Virus record (IMG/VR): IMGVR_UViG_3300008050_008852
Span: 62,001 to 126,000 of that record
DNA length: 64,000 nucleotides
Direction: 5' to 3' (one strand)
Source: a virus
A program made the position numbers and the translations under genes. Below are positions 63,375-64,000 of this stretch, in pieces (position 1 is the first letter of the stretch; each line of letters begins with the position of its first letter). The notes under the pieces are model-generated. The model had not been told where the DNA came from. It worked only from the letters and a program-made list of their open reading frames with translations, and ran no database searches.

Positions 63375-64000
63375 CAGACTATTTAATAATTGATGGCATG
63401 AATGTTTTCATGCGTCACTTTGCAGCAAATCCTGCAATTAGTGAGAATGGTGAAAGTATTGGTGGCGTAGTTGGGTTTTTAAGAGGTTTAAAAAATTTAA
63501 TCAATGGATTATATCCAAAAGAGGTAATAGTAGTTTGGGAAGGCGGCGGCAGCCCACGAAGGCGCGCCATTGACCCTAATTACAAACAATCCCGACGGCC
63601 TGTGAAATTAAATAGATTTTATGAAGAAATTCCAACTACAGCAAGTGGTAGAAATCAACAAATAAATATGTTGATTCAGCTATTAAGATTTGGTCCAATT
63701 AAGCAATTATACATTTCTGACTGTGAAGCAGATGATGTAATTGGATATTTGACAAATTTTGAATTGCGTAACAAGAAAATAGTAATAGCGTCATCAGATC
63801 ATGATTATTATCAACTTGTTAATGACAATATAACAATTTGGTCACCTGGGCAGAAAAAAAATATTACACAGAAAGATATTTTTGAAAAATTTAATATACG
63901 TCCAGAAAATTTTTGTGCCGTTAGGTGTTTTTGCGGAGACAAGTCAGATGGTGTCCCTGGTGCACCAGGAGTTGGATTTAAAAGTATTACAAAACGCTTT
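63371..64000 (+). CDS. FEN-type 5'-3' exonuclease / RNase H (3' partial)
   Basis: A GTG overlapping the UvsX stop (GTGA) opens a frame that runs 210 codons to the right edge without a stop. The protein has the 5'-nuclease layout: DYLIIDGMNVFMRHF at the start, CEADDVIGYL near 120, ASSDHDYYQL near 143 and the helix-hairpin-helix FCGDKSDGVPGAPGVGFKSI at the visible end. These Asp clusters bind the catalytic metals in T4 RNase H, T5 exonuclease and the Pol I 5' domain. It would remove RNA primers and flaps. Since the family-A polymerase nearby lacks this domain, the two may act as separate halves of a Pol I-like set. Confidence 0.85.
   Translation, partial: MTDYLIIDGMNVFMRHFAANPAISENGESIGGVVGFLRGLKNLINGLYPKEVIVVWEGGGSPRRRAIDPNYKQSRRPVKLNRFYEEIPTTASGRNQQINMLIQLLRFGPIKQLYISDCEADDVIGYLTNFELRNKKIVIASSDHDYYQLVNDNITIWSPGQKKNITQKDIFEKFNIRPENFCAVRCFCGDKSDGVPGAPGVGFKSITKRF

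Noticed and set aside
1-64000. T4-type late promoters (TATAAATA) before structural genes
   Set aside because: The exact octamers I noticed lie inside genes (near 17850 and 32527). Intergenic regions hold only near matches, common in AT-rich DNA.
1-64000. tRNA genes, CRISPR arrays, integrase or insertion sequences
   Set aside because: I looked through the intergenic gaps and saw none; all gaps are short.

Overview
The window is 64 kb of a virulent-type, contractile-tailed bacteriophage (myovirus) of the wider T4 superfamily. It looks closer to the divergent 'far-T4' and marine T4-like phages than to T4 itself. The evidence is a set of recognisable T4-type proteins: terminase gp17, portal gp20, prohead protease gp21, scaffold gp22, capsid gp23, sheath gp18, tube gp19, sheath stabiliser gp15, ssDNA-binding gp32, UvsX recombinase, primase gp61 and the gp46/gp47 nuclease complex. 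The DNA is AT-rich (about 36-38% GC by eye), genes are tightly packed, often with TAATG or longer overlaps, and all are on the + strand except one homing endonuclease. I saw no tRNA, CRISPR array, integrase or IS element. No stretch longer than 300 bases lacks a gene. The host cannot be told from the sequence.

Layout. (1) 1-12,395: large virion proteins, probably baseplate or fibre parts; two carry fibronectin-III-like domains and one a LamG-like lectin fold. (2) 12,395-17,426: replication and recombination genes: a RuvC-like resolvase, a primase, a Mre11/gp47-type nuclease and a Rad50/gp46-type ATPase, with the nuclease split and its C-terminal part fused to the ATPase. (3) 17,426-29,754: packaging and head genes, from terminase through portal, protease, several small probable core proteins and scaffold to the major capsid protein. 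(4) 29,945-42,994: neck proteins, sheath stabiliser and three consecutive full-length tail sheath genes. (5) 43,043-44,689: an antisense homing endonuclease. (6) 44,818-51,142: tail tube, tail assembly chaperone with a probable programmed frameshift, and tape measure. (7) 51,163-59,245: baseplate or hub proteins. (8) 59,278-64,000: a very short family-A DNA polymerase, a possible head-internal protein, gp32, UvsX and a FEN-type 5' nuclease that runs off the window.

How they work together. The head module builds a prohead around a gp22-type core on the portal; gp21 matures it and gp17 fills it. The neck proteins and gp15-like protein close the head-tail joint, and the sheath and tube are laid out on a baseplate to a length set by the tape measure. 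The replication modules on either side supply priming, polymerisation, strand protection, recombination and resolution.

The most unusual points are the triplicated sheath genes, the gp47/gp46 split-and-fusion with a single stop between in-frame halves, the 366-residue polymerase whose motif C reads HDA, a T7 frameshift site in the tail chaperone, short coupled leader ORFs before structural genes, and a GC-rich extension grafted onto a baseplate protein.
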